Positions 9,410-18,185 of a stretch of 46,047 nucleotides of DNA are shown piece after piece. Made by a program: the position numbers and the translations under genes. Each line of letters begins with the position of its first letter. The first letter of the stretch is position 1. The notes below the pieces were generated by a model, which worked only from the letters and a program-made list of their open reading frames with translations, ran no database searches and was not told the DNA's origin. Origin of the DNA: Acidobacteriaceae bacterium (GTDB lineage Bacteria; Acidobacteriota; Terriglobia; Terriglobales; Acidobacteriaceae); NCBI GenBank assembly GCA_903642265.1, contig CAHJWN010000028.1:1-46047 (forward strand), given 5' to 3'.

Positions 9410-12400
9410 TTAGAAGATGATTTTGCCAGCGAACTCGACGTTGAGAGGCTCGCCAGGACCAATGGTTGGATTGCCGAGGAATGGCCCAATGGTCGAGGTG
9501 ATCGAGCCACTATTCCCGGTCGATGGGAAGCCGATTGGTGCGTAATTGGCACGGTTGAAGAGGTTGTACATGTTGGCCTTCAGCTGGAAGCTGACCTTCT
9601 CTGTGATCGAAGTTGTCTTGATTGCGGAGAGGTCAAAGGAACCATAGCCGGGGTTGTAGGATTGGCCACGCTTGGTGGGGGAGAAGGTTCCGAGTGCTGG
9701 CTCCACATAGGCAGCAGGGTTGAACCACTGTACTTTGCCGCCAACGATGGAATGCGAGACGCCGCTGGTCGGATTTGAAATGACCTGGATAGCACGGTCC
9801 GCATTGTCGCCGGTGCCGCTGTAGTTTTGATCGGCGATGACGGTATACGGGGTTCCACCATGGAAGGAGAAGCCGGAGTTCGCTTCCCAGCCCGTAGTGA
9901 GGCGCTTCGGTCCGCGGAAGGTGGGCAAACGATAGTCAAAATACCCGGTGAAGGTATTACGAACGTCGAAGTCGGAGTTGCCGCGCTCGGCCGCTTCGTT
10001 CGTGGAGTCTTGTGGAAGGTAAGGCAGCAGACCTGTTTCGTAATCGATGGCATGCGACCAGGTGTAGTTGAGCTGTGAGGAAAGACCGTGCCAGTTCTGG
10101 ATCTTGACGTTCGTCTGGAGAGAGTGGTAGATCGATCCCAGATTACTGTTGGCCTCGTTAATGACGCCGAACTGCGGGAACGCCGTAGCGTAGGGGCGGA
10201 GTGCGTTGACCGGGCCGCCGGTCGTGTTGGGCGCCGATGCATTGATATCGAACATGCCAAGCAGGTGAGTGCCTTTGGAGCCGACATAACCGATCTGGAA
10301 GATGACGGAGTTGGTGATGCTGTGCTGGAGGTTGATGTCGAAGAGCTGGGTGTCTGAAGGTTTGAAGTTCTTGTTGAAGGTCGACAGCGTGACGCTGCCG
10401 GGGGCCGCGATGCCGCTTGGCGCCTGGAAGATATTGACGCCAGGCTGAATGACTGCGTTGATTGCCTGCGCATCGGTAACGAGGTCGATCCCAGCGGGGT
10501 TAAGACCGGGACCGAAGACAGCGCCATCCTGAAGGCCGTTGTTCTGAAGCATGGATTTGATGAAGACGGTGTCGTAGTAGAAGCCGTATCCACCGCGCAG
10601 GACTGTCTTCCCTTCGTTATCGAGCTGGTAGGCAAAGCCGATACGAGGGCTGACTGCTCCCCAGAACTTCTGGTAGATATTCGGAACATCGACTCCGGCG
10701 ATCGAGAGGCCGCTTGCCTTGGTGGGATCGAAGATGGACAAGTTTGCGTAATCGGAGTGGACTGGACCTTCGTAGTCGTACCGAACGCCGTAGTTGATGT
10801 TGAAGCGTTTGGATACCTGCCAGTTGTCCTGCCCATAAAGCGCGAACGTGTTGACAAAGACCTGACGCTTTGGATTGCCAAGGACGATTGAGGAGGACGT
10901 CGGATTGATGCAGCCTCCGAGGAAGTCCGCGAGGGCCTTGGTGTTGGACGAGGTGTCGAGGCCTGCTGGGATCGCCATTGCCTTCGTGGGTGCCGGGGCT
11001 GCCGCCGCCTGCAGTGCGCAAGGCGATGTGAGATTGCCGCTCCACGGACCCTGCGAGCCATCAAATTCGAGAGTCCCGCGCTGGCCGGTCTGGTAAAAGT
11101 CGTCGACCTGCGCTAAACGAAGTTCGCCGCCAAGGTGCAGCTGATGGGCACCCCTGGTCATTGAGAGATCTTCGTCGAGATGGCCAGTGATGTCGTTTCT
11201 GCCCGACGGTGCGGTAGGGCCGGTGGGATCGAATCCGGTATTGCCGGCAGTGAGGCCGGAACCACTGCTGGGCGGCCCGATGATGATGTGCGGAGCGCCC
11301 GGGAGTGCCGGGTCGGTCACGCCGGTGTTGAGGCCAAGACCGATTGGATCAAAGGCGGTGTCGGCGTCGCTGAAGACCTGATTGAAGTAGCTCACACCAG
11401 CCGAGATCTGGTTGGCAATCGAGGGGGTGATGACACGGTTGTAGATGAGCGAGTAGTTCTGGACGTGGATGGGGGCATTCTCGAAGTACGGCGCAAGGTC
11501 GGAGGAGGTTGGAGCGGTCTGGGTACCCTGCCCGACGAACCACATTGCGGAGATCTGGTCCTTGTCCGTCAGCTTGGCATCGATGTGTGCGATGCCGTTG
11601 AAGCTATGGCCGGTGAGGTTTCCGCCTGCAACGTAGTTACCTGGGGTTGCGGGCCCGGTGAGCGCCGCAGTGGGGTACAGACCGGCAAGCGTACCGTTGC
11701 CGTTGAGAAGATTTGCGGCGACGGTGCTATGCGGAATGCCATATGCATCGAGCAGCGCGTAGGCGTTTGCCTGATAAGCGAGAGAGGGTTCGGTAGGCTG
11801 GTTTTCCGCGCCGATCAGGAAGTTCTGGTGCTCGCCGGAGACAAAGAAGAAAAGCTTATCTTTGTAGATGGGCGCGCCAACGGAGAAGCCGTAATCAAGC
11901 AGACGTGAGGCCGTCTTCTCTGAGAGGAACGGATTGGTTTTATCGAGGTCTTCATTGTGGGCGGAGAAGTACGCGGTCCCATGAAGGCTATTGGTTCCAG
12001 ACTTCACGGTGAGGTTGGCAGTACCGCCAGGATTGCGACCAAGGCCAACGGAGCCCGTAGTCACGAAGGAGAAGTTTTCAATTGCGTCGATAGGAAAGAT
12101 AACGCCCGCGATCGCGGAGACGCCGCCCTGGTTCACAGCGGGGATGTTCCACCAGAGGTCATTGTTATCGGTCCCTTCAATCTGCCAGTTGACCGAGTTC
12201 GACCGGGTCCCATTGACACTGGCATTGCCGGCGCCGCCGCCAGTGGACAGGCCGGCGAACCCGGTTGTTTGCGAGACCATCTGGGTGAAGTCGCGGCCGC
12301 TGTTCGGCAGATTCTGCACAACAAGTTCGGGCAGCGTGGTGGCCTGGATATCGGTCGTTGTGTCGAGGGTGAGTGAAGCGGCGGTCACCTCAATAGTTTC

Positions 12401-12784
12401 GGCAGAAGAGGAGATGACGAGCTTCGCGGCAAGCGTGTAGCTGGTGCCAGCACCTACGTCGACCTTGACGTACTTGGCGGTCGAAAAGCCGTTCATGCTG
12501 ACCGTCACGGTGTACGTCCCGACGGGAAGATTTGTGAACTCGAAGTCACCCGCACTGGTGGACACCGTTCTAAGGGCGGTGTTCGTGGCATCTTCAACCG
12601 CAGTGACGGCGGCCCCGGCGATGCTTGCACCCGAATTATCCGTAACCGTACCAGTGATACCTCCGCGATAGGTCTGGGCGGAACTGAAGGTCGCCTGGCC
12701 CAGCATGGCAAAGAGCACGAAGAGCCAGCCGGAGAGCATCGCCCCGGAGCGACGGAGCGATTGCTTCGAAATTGGGATGTTCAT
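9410..12784 (-). CDS. Oar-like TonB-dependent receptor with carboxypeptidase-regulatory-like domain
   Basis: 1124-residue outer-membrane receptor. A signal peptide ends near AQTY (about 37). A carboxypeptidase-regulatory-like domain (about 40-125: GGITGTVTDNSGASIAGAAV, TNLPVGTYTV) precedes a plug-like region (about 145-270, FTQMVSQTTGF) and a long beta-barrel. It terminates in Phe (GKIIF), the usual outer-membrane beta-barrel ending. This Oar-like class is expanded in Acidobacteria and Bacteroidetes and usually imports glycans, peptides or chelates; the ligand here is unknown. No SusD partner or TonB gene is adjacent. AGGAGG (12790-12795) lies a few bases before the ATG. A perfect inverted repeat about 170-200 bases upstream could be an operator. 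Confidence 0.93.
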   Translation of the reverse strand: MNIPISKQSLRRSGAMLSGWLFVLFAMLGQATFSSAQTYRGGITGTVTDNSGASIAGAAVTAVEDATNTALRTVSTSAGDFEFTNLPVGTYTVTVSMNGFSTAKYVKVDVGAGTSYTLAAKLVISSSAETIEVTAASLTLDTTTDIQATTLPELVVQNLPNSGRDFTQMVSQTTGFAGLSTGGGAGNASVNGTRSNSVNWQIEGTDNNDLWWNIPAVNQGGVSAIAGVIFPIDAIENFSFVTTGSVGLGRNPGGTANLTVKSGTNSLHGTAYFSAHNEDLDKTNPFLSEKTASRLLDYGFSVGAPIYKDKLFFFVSGEHQNFLIGAENQPTEPSLAYQANAYALLDAYGIPHSTVAANLLNGNGTLAGLYPTAALTGPATPGNYVAGGNLTGHSFNGIAHIDAKLTDKDQISAMWFVGQGTQTAPTSSDLAPYFENAPIHVQNYSLIYNRVITPSIANQISAGVSYFNQVFSDADTAFDPIGLGLNTGVTDPALPGAPHIIIGPPSSGSGLTAGNTGFDPTGPTAPSGRNDITGHLDEDLSMTRGAHQLHLGGELRLAQVDDFYQTGQRGTLEFDGSQGPWSGNLTSPCALQAAAAPAPTKAMAIPAGLDTSSNTKALADFLGGCINPTSSSIVLGNPKRQVFVNTFALYGQDNWQVSKRFNINYGVRYDYEGPVHSDYANLSIFDPTKASGLSIAGVDVPNIYQKFWGAVSPRIGFAYQLDNEGKTVLRGGYGFYYDTVFIKSMLQNNGLQDGAVFGPGLNPAGIDLVTDAQAINAVIQPGVNIFQAPSGIAAPGSVTLSTFNKNFKPSDTQLFDINLQHSITNSVIFQIGYVGSKGTHLLGMFDINASAPNTTGGPVNALRPYATAFPQFGVINEANSNLGSIYHSLQTNVKIQNWHGLSSQLNYTWSHAIDYETGLLPYLPQDSTNEAAERGNSDFDVRNTFTGYFDYRLPTFRGPKRLTTGWEANSGFSFHGGTPYTVIADQNYSGTGDNADRAIQVISNPTSGVSHSIVGGKVQWFNPAAYVEPALGTFSPTKRGQSYNPGYGSFDLSAIKTTSITEKVSFQLKANMYNLFNRANYAPIGFPSTGNSGSITSTIGPFLGNPTIGPGEPLNVEFAGKIIF

Positions 12785-12950
12785 AGATGCCTCCTAAAGC
12801 AAAAAAAGAGAAAGAGTTTCCCTGCCGCGCATAGCAGCTGTTTGGTCTGAATGGATGATTGAGGGAGCCCCAGCGTCGTGGCCGGGTGCTGCATAGAAGC
12901 GAAACGATTTCAGACCCTGAATGCTTATTGAAAGAGCCGGGTGCCCAAAC

Positions 12951-12986
12951 GTTACGTTTATGAATGTGAGGTGAATCTAACGTAAC
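12951..12986. promoter_or_regulatory. Inverted repeat upstream of the TonB receptor, possible operator
   Basis: GTTACGTT (12951-12958) and AACGTAAC (12979-12986) form a perfect 8-bp inverted repeat with a 20-base spacer, so the arm centres are 28 bp apart. It lies in an otherwise featureless 279-base leader of the receptor gene. Such symmetric sites often bind LacI- or GntR-type dimers; no cognate regulator is in the window. Confidence 0.4.
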
Positions 12987-13063
12987 CGGAGTTGCGAATG
13001 ATTGCAAGCACCTTATGCGGGACTGACCAACTTAGAAAGCTAGCGCAGCGCTATCGCTGGAGG

Positions 13064-13888
13064 TCATCGACCCTTGTCGTTGCGGACCAGTTCCCTCGTC
13101 TTCAGCACGATGAGGTATTCATAGATGGATTGCAGCGCGGCATAGGTGAGACCCGCTCGGCCGTCAAGTAGAGCTCCACGAACAAAGACCATGTAGCAGA
13201 ACTTCAGCAGCGGGCGGCCTGGCAGGCGATAGAAGATCGCCTTCTGATGGAGGCGGCGCTGGTGGAAATCAGAGTGGCTAAAGGCTATGCGCCATGAGGG
13301 TTGTTGGAGGCCTTGCTGATGGTGGATCAGTTCGGCTTCCATAGTCGAGTAAAGGTTGTGCTTCTCCATCCATTGCGAGATGCCTTTTGAGAACGGGAAG
13401 TGATTGAGCGGGGATGCGAGTTCGGCGATTGCGCCGTCGACTTCAAGCACCTCGTTGATGGCGCGGGTGTATCGGGCGCGTTCGGGGCGGACGAGACGGA
13501 TGAAGTAAGGAGAGATCTGCGCGTGCTTCAGCCATGTGCCGAAGAGATAGTCGCGGCGGCGGAGGCGAAAGCCGGCGGTTGCGGCGGAGACTGTTGTGAC
13601 GGAGCGGAGTATCTCGTCCCTGAGTTCGGGTGTGGAGCGCTCGTCAGCGTCAAGCAAAAACAGCCATGAATGTTTGAAGGGCAGAGTGCGGAGAGCTGCC
13701 GTGCGGTGGGTGGCGTAGTCGTCAAAGTGACGTTGATGGACGTGTGCGCCGTAGGTTTCGGCGATGGCGATGGTTGCATCGGTGCTGAAGGAATCGAAGA
13801 CGTGGATGTCATCCGACCACGCCACGGAGGCAAGGCAGGCGGGGAGGTCCTGCTGCTCGTTGCGGGTGAGGATGAGGACGGAGATCAT
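13064..13888 (-). CDS. Family 2 glycosyltransferase, WaaE/LPS-core type
   Basis: 274 residues. The N-terminal GT-A fold starts SVLILTRNEQQDLPACLASV, followed by VFDSFSTDATIAIAETYGA and the DxD metal site in LLDADER (about 78-84). The C-terminal part (HFPFSKGISQWMEKHN, then Arg/Lys-rich segments) matches WaaE/KdtX-like beta-glycosyltransferases that add a sugar to the lipopolysaccharide inner core. It probably acts at the cytoplasmic face of the inner membrane. No strong Shine-Dalgarno is visible. The gene lies downstream of the polyketide operon on the same strand, but 248 bases with repeats separate them, so co-transcription is doubtful. Confidence 0.85.
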   Translation of the reverse strand: MISVLILTRNEQQDLPACLASVAWSDDIHVFDSFSTDATIAIAETYGAHVHQRHFDDYATHRTAALRTLPFKHSWLFLLDADERSTPELRDEILRSVTTVSAATAGFRLRRRDYLFGTWLKHAQISPYFIRLVRPERARYTRAINEVLEVDGAIAELASPLNHFPFSKGISQWMEKHNLYSTMEAELIHHQQGLQQPSWRIAFSHSDFHQRRLHQKAIFYRLPGRPLLKFCYMVFVRGALLDGRAGLTYAALQSIYEYLIVLKTRELVRNDKGR

Positions 13889-13962
13889 CTTGGGGCTTAT
13901 GGTAACGCGGGGTTTGCCGGTCGTGTGAGGCTGGAGCGGGATTGGTTGTGCGAAGCAGGGGC

Positions 13963-14086
13963 GGCTGTCGCACTCATCGCGTGAGGCAAAGGCGCGATGA
14001 ATGGGGCACGGAGTAGTGCGGAGAGGAGTGGTGGCTGTCCTACTTATCCTTGGAGCAAGGCGCGATGAAACAGGGCACGGCGTAGT
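13963..14086. repeat. Two tandem REP-like elements
   Basis: Two about 55-base copies (13963-14017, 14033-14086), 70 bases apart, share ggctgtc...cgcgatgaa...gggcacgg.gtagt. Copy 1 contains a perfect 7-bp hairpin CATCGCG/CGCGATG (13975-13981, 13993-13999). Copy 2 instead has CCTTG-gag-CAAGG (14048-14060). They fill the gap between glycosyltransferase and ketosynthase genes and look like intergenic REP-type sequence. Confidence 0.6.
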
Positions 14087-14136
14087 TCAAACGCATAGTC
14101 CCTTCGGGAAGAAAAACACTGTCGTGGTCTGCGCTG

Positions 14137-15366
14137 TTACTGCTGATAGCGACGCAGGGCTACGACGGCGTTGAGACCGCCAAAGGCAAGGGAGTTCGAC
14201 AGGGCGATATCGCGGGACTCGTCCGCCGGGCGCGGTTCGTTGAGAATGATGTCGAGGTCGATGGCGGGATCAACGGTGGTGACTCCGGCGTTATAGGGAA
14301 GCTTGCCGGTTTGAAGCGCAAGAACCGTGGCCATAGCCTCAAGTGCGCCGGTCGCGCCGATGGAGTGCCCGGTAAGACTCTTGGTGGAGCTGATTGGAAC
14401 CCTTGAAGCGCGTTCGCCGAAGACCTTGTGGATGGCCGCGGCTTCGACGGCGTCGTTGGCCTGGGTGCCGGTGCCGTGGGCGTTGATGTAGCCGACTTGA
14501 TCGGTCGAGGCGCCGGCGTCTTTCAGGGCTTTGCGCATGGCGAGGGCGGCGCCGTCTGATTGCGGCTGGGTGATATGGTGGGCGTCGGCGGACATGCCAA
14601 AGCCAACTATTTCGGCCAGGATGGTCGCCTTACGCGCCAGCGCTGCGTCCAGGCTTTCAAGGACGAGCATGGCTGCACCTTCACCGAGCGACATGCCGTC
14701 ACGGTCGGCGGAGAATGGCCGGCATCTCGTAGGGGAGACGACCCGCATGCTGTCCCAGGCGCGCAGAAAACCAAAGGTGAGTGGTGCCTCGTGGCCACCG
14801 GCGATTGCGGCTTCGGAGCTGCCCGAACGGACCATGTGGAAGGCCATGCCGAGGGCGTGGGTGGACGAAGCACAGGCAGTCGAGAGGTTGAGCACGGGGC
14901 CGGTGATGCCGAGGTCGATCGAGATGTGACTGCCGCCGGCAGAAGCCATGGTGCGCGTCACAGTAAGAGGATGGACGCGGGCGTTGCGGTAGTAGAGCTT
15001 GGCTGTTTCTACTTCTTCGGACGATCGGCCGCCGCAGGAACAGCCCAGGATTACGGCGATATCTTCGGGGGCATAGTGCTTCATCAGATCGCTCTGCGCT
15101 GCAGCCTGACGCGCGGCGACTATGGCGAACTGTGTGGTGCGATTGGTCGCGGTGACAACGCCGGTTGTGAGGTGCTGGTCGGGGTCGAAGCCATGAACGG
15201 AGGCCATGTGATTGAAGCGGATTCCGTTCTGGCCCTCAACGGCCTCGGGAAGCAGGCCAAACTCCGCAATGCCGGTGCGCCCGGCGAACAGGGAGGACTC
15301 AAATTCAGAGACGGTGGCGCCAATCGGAGTGATGCAGCCCATGCCGGTGATGACGACGCGCTTCAA
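14137..15366 (-). CDS. FabF-like beta-ketoacyl-ACP synthase in type III PKS operon
   Basis: 409-residue thiolase-fold ketosynthase doing decarboxylative Claisen condensation of malonyl-ACP with an acyl thioester. The triad is complete: Cys165 (STACASST), His297 (NAHGTGTQ) and His334 (KSLTGHSIGATG, with Lys329). Length and motifs fit FabF/KAS II. Placement in an operon with its own ACP, a flavoprotein and a type III PKS suggests a pathway-specific KS rather than the housekeeping FabF; this is inference. No chain-length-factor partner, acyltransferase or ketoreductase is next to it. The start is TTG 15366, with AGGAG nine bases upstream. It ends the operon, 23 bases after the ACP stop. Confidence 0.92.
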   Translation of the reverse strand: MKRVVITGMGCITPIGATVSEFESSLFAGRTGIAEFGLLPEAVEGQNGIRFNHMASVHGFDPDQHLTTGVVTATNRTTQFAIVAARQAAAQSDLMKHYAPEDIAVILGCSCGGRSSEEVETAKLYYRNARVHPLTVTRTMASAGGSHISIDLGITGPVLNLSTACASSTHALGMAFHMVRSGSSEAAIAGGHEAPLTFGFLRAWDSMRVVSPTRCRPFSADRDGMSLGEGAAMLVLESLDAALARKATILAEIVGFGMSADAHHITQPQSDGAALAMRKALKDAGASTDQVGYINAHGTGTQANDAVEAAAIHKVFGERASRVPISSTKSLTGHSIGATGALEAMATVLALQTGKLPYNAGVTTVDPAIDLDIILNEPRPADESRDIALSNSLAFGGLNAVVALRRYQQ

Positions 15367-15375
15367 GTGATGGTG

Positions 15376-15380
15376 CTCCT
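15376..15380 (-). promoter_or_regulatory. Shine-Dalgarno deciding the TTG start of the ketosynthase
   Basis: AGGAG on the minus strand, nine bases before TTG 15366. There is no in-frame ATG that would preserve the MKRVVITGMG family start. Confidence 0.65.
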
Positions 15381-15389
15381 GCGTGCTGC

Positions 15390-15680
15390 TTAGGGTTTAG
15401 CGGTGACCGGCTGCGATGCTGTTTCATGTTGCAAACGGATGACCCCATCCACGATATCGCCGACGGTCTTCAGGCTGTTGATGGAGTCGTCCGGGATCTG
15501 GATGTTGAAGGTGTCTTCGATCTCAAAGGAGATGTTGATCTTGTCGAGGGAGTCGATCTCAAGCTCGTCGAAGGTACTTGCTCGTGTAACCCTCTCCTCG
15601 GGGATTAGTTTCGACTTTGCGATGATGGCGATGCAGCGCGTCTCGATCGTCTCAGGTGTAAATACGGCGTCATTCTTCAT
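15390..15680 (-). CDS. Acyl carrier protein
   Basis: 96-residue ACP. The phosphopantetheine attachment site is in ELEIDSLDKINI (Ser44), preceded by helix I (TIETRCIAIIAKSKLI) and followed by the acidic helix II/III region (FEIEDTFNIQIPDDSI). It carries growing acyl chains as thioesters. The start at ATG 15680 has GGAG about 13 bases upstream; the frame could extend to ATG 15713, but the extra 11 residues look non-native. Lying directly upstream of the ketosynthase and downstream of the flavoprotein, it is probably the dedicated carrier of this operon. Its non-canonical sequence relative to housekeeping AcpP (DSL kept, diverged flanks) supports a specialised role. Confidence 0.9.
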   Translation of the reverse strand: MKNDAVFTPETIETRCIAIIAKSKLIPEERVTRASTFDELEIDSLDKINISFEIEDTFNIQIPDDSINSLKTVGDIVDGVIRLQHETASQPVTAKP

Positions 15681-15789
15681 GCGTCTGCTGCTTCTCCATA
15701 ACTCATCGGGCATGCCGCGACGCTGCGAGCGCGCACCTTACAGGCCAATTGTTAGGGTACAACATTGTGGGGGAGAACCGCATATGCGG

Positions 15790-16926
15790 CTAGCTGGTGA
15801 AGAGATCGAGACCTGCCGGCAAGGCGCTGCCAACGGTACGAGGTTGCTGCGCGGCGTGGCCGATGTGAAGCTTGAGGAGGCGGGCGAAGAGCTGCGGATA
15901 GCGCTCTAGAATGCTGATTGACTGCGAACGGAGCAACGGTGACTTGTCCAGCAGCAGCAACGTGCCGGCCATAAGGTGCGGCAGGCGGCAGAGCCTGTCA
16001 TGCGCATGCTGATATGCTGCGAGATCGTCTGACGCGATGGCTTCTGCGAGAGCAAGCGCCTGCTGGAAGCAGAGTGAGAGCCCTTCGCCTGAAACAGCAT
16101 CGACCGATCCGGAAGAGTCGCCGAGCAGTGCGATGTTTGCACGTGTGACGCGATGCAGCCTGCGGCTGTAGGTGATGGAACCACGCGGTGCGTCGCTGGG
16201 AAGTGCGTGGCCCAGATGCGCCTGCAGCTGCGGAAAGTTTAGAAGCGCCTCGGGTACCCCCTGGGCGAATTTATCTCGAGCGACAAAGGCGACGCAGACC
16301 TCGGCGGATGAGACAGGCGTTACGTAGGCCTGACCGTTTCCGCTCCAGTAGACCTCGACAAACTCCGACCACGGGGAGATGGCGAAGTGTTGGCGCAGAC
16401 CGATGCGATGAGCGGTGACTGAGGCGCGATCAAGCCCGGCCGCGGTGCGAATGCGCGACTGGTGGCCATCGGCACCGACAGTGAAACGGGCATGGAAGTC
16501 GCCGCGGTTGGTCTCGACGCGGGTGCCGTCAGGCGAGACGCCACGCACAACGGTCTGCCAACTGAACCGGATGCCAAGGCTGATCGCGCGGTCAAGCAGA
16601 AGCTGATGCAGCAGCGTGCGCTTAATGCCGCAACCGGGTTCGCCGGGAAACGATGCCTGTGCCATGCGGCCCGAAGTGGTATCGATGAAGCGGATGCCCT
16701 GAATGCTGGCGTGATGGTCGGGATCGCAGGCTGCGTCGCCAAGATCGATACTGAGTTTTCGTAAAGCGGCGAGGGTGTCTGGCATCAGGCCTTCGCCACA
16801 GGCTTTATCGATGGGCGGGCTCATCCCATCGGCGACATGGACGCGAATGCCCCTGCGGGCGAGTGCGATGGCACCGGCCAAACCTGCCGGCCCAGCGCCA
16901 GCGATGAAGACGTCGCAATCATCCAA
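15790..16926 (-). CDS. FAD-dependent oxidoreductase/hydroxylase in type III PKS operon
   Basis: 378 residues with the p-hydroxybenzoate-hydroxylase/geranylgeranyl-reductase fold. An N-terminal dinucleotide fold DVFIAGAGPAGLAGA (Gly10, Gly12, Gly15) is followed by DKACGEGLMPD (about 40-50), VGADGHQSRIR (150-160) and the third FAD motif ALLGDSSGSVDAVSGEG (266-282). Flavoproteins of this type next to type III PKS genes often hydroxylate or oxidise the polyketide ring (compare Streptomyces SrsC with SrsA). Here the substrate is inferred only from operon position. TTG 16926 is the probable start, with AGGA about six bases upstream. It follows the PKS gene by 87 bases. Confidence 0.88.
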   Translation of the reverse strand: MDDCDVFIAGAGPAGLAGAIALARRGIRVHVADGMSPPIDKACGEGLMPDTLAALRKLSIDLGDAACDPDHHASIQGIRFIDTTSGRMAQASFPGEPGCGIKRTLLHQLLLDRAISLGIRFSWQTVVRGVSPDGTRVETNRGDFHARFTVGADGHQSRIRTAAGLDRASVTAHRIGLRQHFAISPWSEFVEVYWSGNGQAYVTPVSSAEVCVAFVARDKFAQGVPEALLNFPQLQAHLGHALPSDAPRGSITYSRRLHRVTRANIALLGDSSGSVDAVSGEGLSLCFQQALALAEAIASDDLAAYQHAHDRLCRLPHLMAGTLLLLDKSPLLRSQSISILERYPQLFARLLKLHIGHAAQQPRTVGSALPAGLDLFTS

Positions 16927-17013
16927 GGTGTCCTGCTCCCGTATCTGAGACTTACGCCAAGCCAGAATGTTACCGGGCGAGGTGCCGATGCGGATAGCCA
17001 GGTGAATGAACGC

Positions 17014-18078
17014 CTACCACTGCATCAACACCAGCTCGCAGCAAAAACCAGGGCCCATGGCGGCAAGAATGCTATACGAGCCTTCAGCGCCGCGATGGTT
17101 GGCGAGATAATCCTCAAGCACACAGAGTACCGAGGCCGCCGAAAGATTGCCCACCTCGCGGAGGCTCTTCCAGGAGGCTGCCAGGGCGTCTTCCGGCAAG
17201 CCGAGTGTCGACTGCATTGCTTCGAGCACCTTGGGGCCGCCGCTATGGAAGATCCAGCTGCCAATATCTGAGAGGGTCAGGTTCTGGCTTGCAAGGAAAC
17301 CTTCGACGTCGCCGCGGAGGTTTTCCTCGACGACCTTGGGGACATCTGGCGAGAGCACAATCTTGAAGCCCATATCGCCAATGTCCCAGCCCATGACGTG
17401 CTGGGTGTCGCGGTAGAAGCTGGAGCGTGTGGCGAGGACGCGGGGGCCGGCATGTGTTTGGGCTGGAATGACGGCTTGATCGCCTGCGATGACGACGGCT
17501 GCGGCACCATCGCCAAAGAGCCCGCAGGAGATCAGGTTGGCGATTGAGGTGTCGTCATCCTGCCAGGTCAAGGAGCAGAGCTCGACCGAGAGGAGGAGCG
17601 CGATCTGATCCGGAAAGGCCTTCACGTAGTCTGACGCGCGGGCGATGCCGGCAGCACCGGCGACGCAGCCAAGGCCGAAGATAGGAGTGCGCTTGACGTG
17701 GGTCGGGAAAGGCATGAGGTTGATCAGCCGAGCATCGATAGTAGGGCTGGCAATGCCGGTGACCGAGGCAAAGAAGATGGCGGAGATGTCTTTCGCGGTG
17801 AGTCCAAGGGGATCGAGCGCATTTGCGATAGCCTTTTGCGCCAGTTCAACCGCTGCGCCGATCCACGCAGTGTTGGTGAGACCAAAGCCCTTAAGGTCAG
17901 GATAATCCTCAAGCGGATAGACCAGGTAGCGGAAGTCGACGCCGCAATTAGCGAAGAAGCGTTTGACTAGACGGGGCTCTTCGAGCTTGCCTGCCCAGCG
18001 TTCGGTAAGTGCCTCGGCTATCTCTTGTTGTGCGTAACGGTGCGGCGGGAAGGCGGTTCCGACTGAGGCGATCTGCAT
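17014..18078 (-). CDS. Type III polyketide synthase (chalcone/alkylpyrone synthase family)
   Basis: 354-residue homodimeric ketosynthase extending acyl-CoA (or acyl-ACP) starters with malonyl-CoA and cyclising the product. The complete triad is visible: Cys138 (FGLGCVAGAAG), His278 (WIFHSGGPKVLEA) and Asn311 (VGNLSAASVL). GFCCEL near the C-terminus matches the GFG-loop region only loosely. The sequence resembles bacterial alkylpyrone/alkylresorcinol synthases more than plant chalcone synthases (inference from motifs). AAGGA lies a few bases before ATG 18078. First gene of a leftward operon with flavoprotein, ACP and FabF-like KS, so a long-chain acyl starter supplied by the ACP/KS is a reasonable hypothesis. 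No methyltransferase is adjacent, unlike the srs or bps operons. Confidence 0.93.
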   Translation of the reverse strand: MQIASVGTAFPPHRYAQQEIAEALTERWAGKLEEPRLVKRFFANCGVDFRYLVYPLEDYPDLKGFGLTNTAWIGAAVELAQKAIANALDPLGLTAKDISAIFFASVTGIASPTIDARLINLMPFPTHVKRTPIFGLGCVAGAAGIARASDYVKAFPDQIALLLSVELCSLTWQDDDTSIANLISCGLFGDGAAAVVIAGDQAVIPAQTHAGPRVLATRSSFYRDTQHVMGWDIGDMGFKIVLSPDVPKVVEENLRGDVEGFLASQNLTLSDIGSWIFHSGGPKVLEAMQSTLGLPEDALAASWKSLREVGNLSAASVLCVLEDYLANHRGAEGSYSILAAMGPGFCCELVLMQW

Positions 18079-18185
18079 TATGTCCTTTATACGTGTGTCG
18101 GGTGAAGGCAGGCGAGAGTGGCGACCTCTTTCAAGCTTTGCTTCAGCCCTGTGATGGTTATTTTCGGCAATCGAAGTACTGGTAT

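Noticed and set aside
9580..11064. Minus-strand frame of 494 codons in another phase of the TonB receptor
   Set aside because: Ser/Arg/Thr-rich shadow of the true receptor frame.
14041..14136. Hairpin CCCTTCGGG as terminator of the polyketide operon
   Set aside because: The stem is only four pairs, and the T-run is on the wrong side for leftward transcripts.
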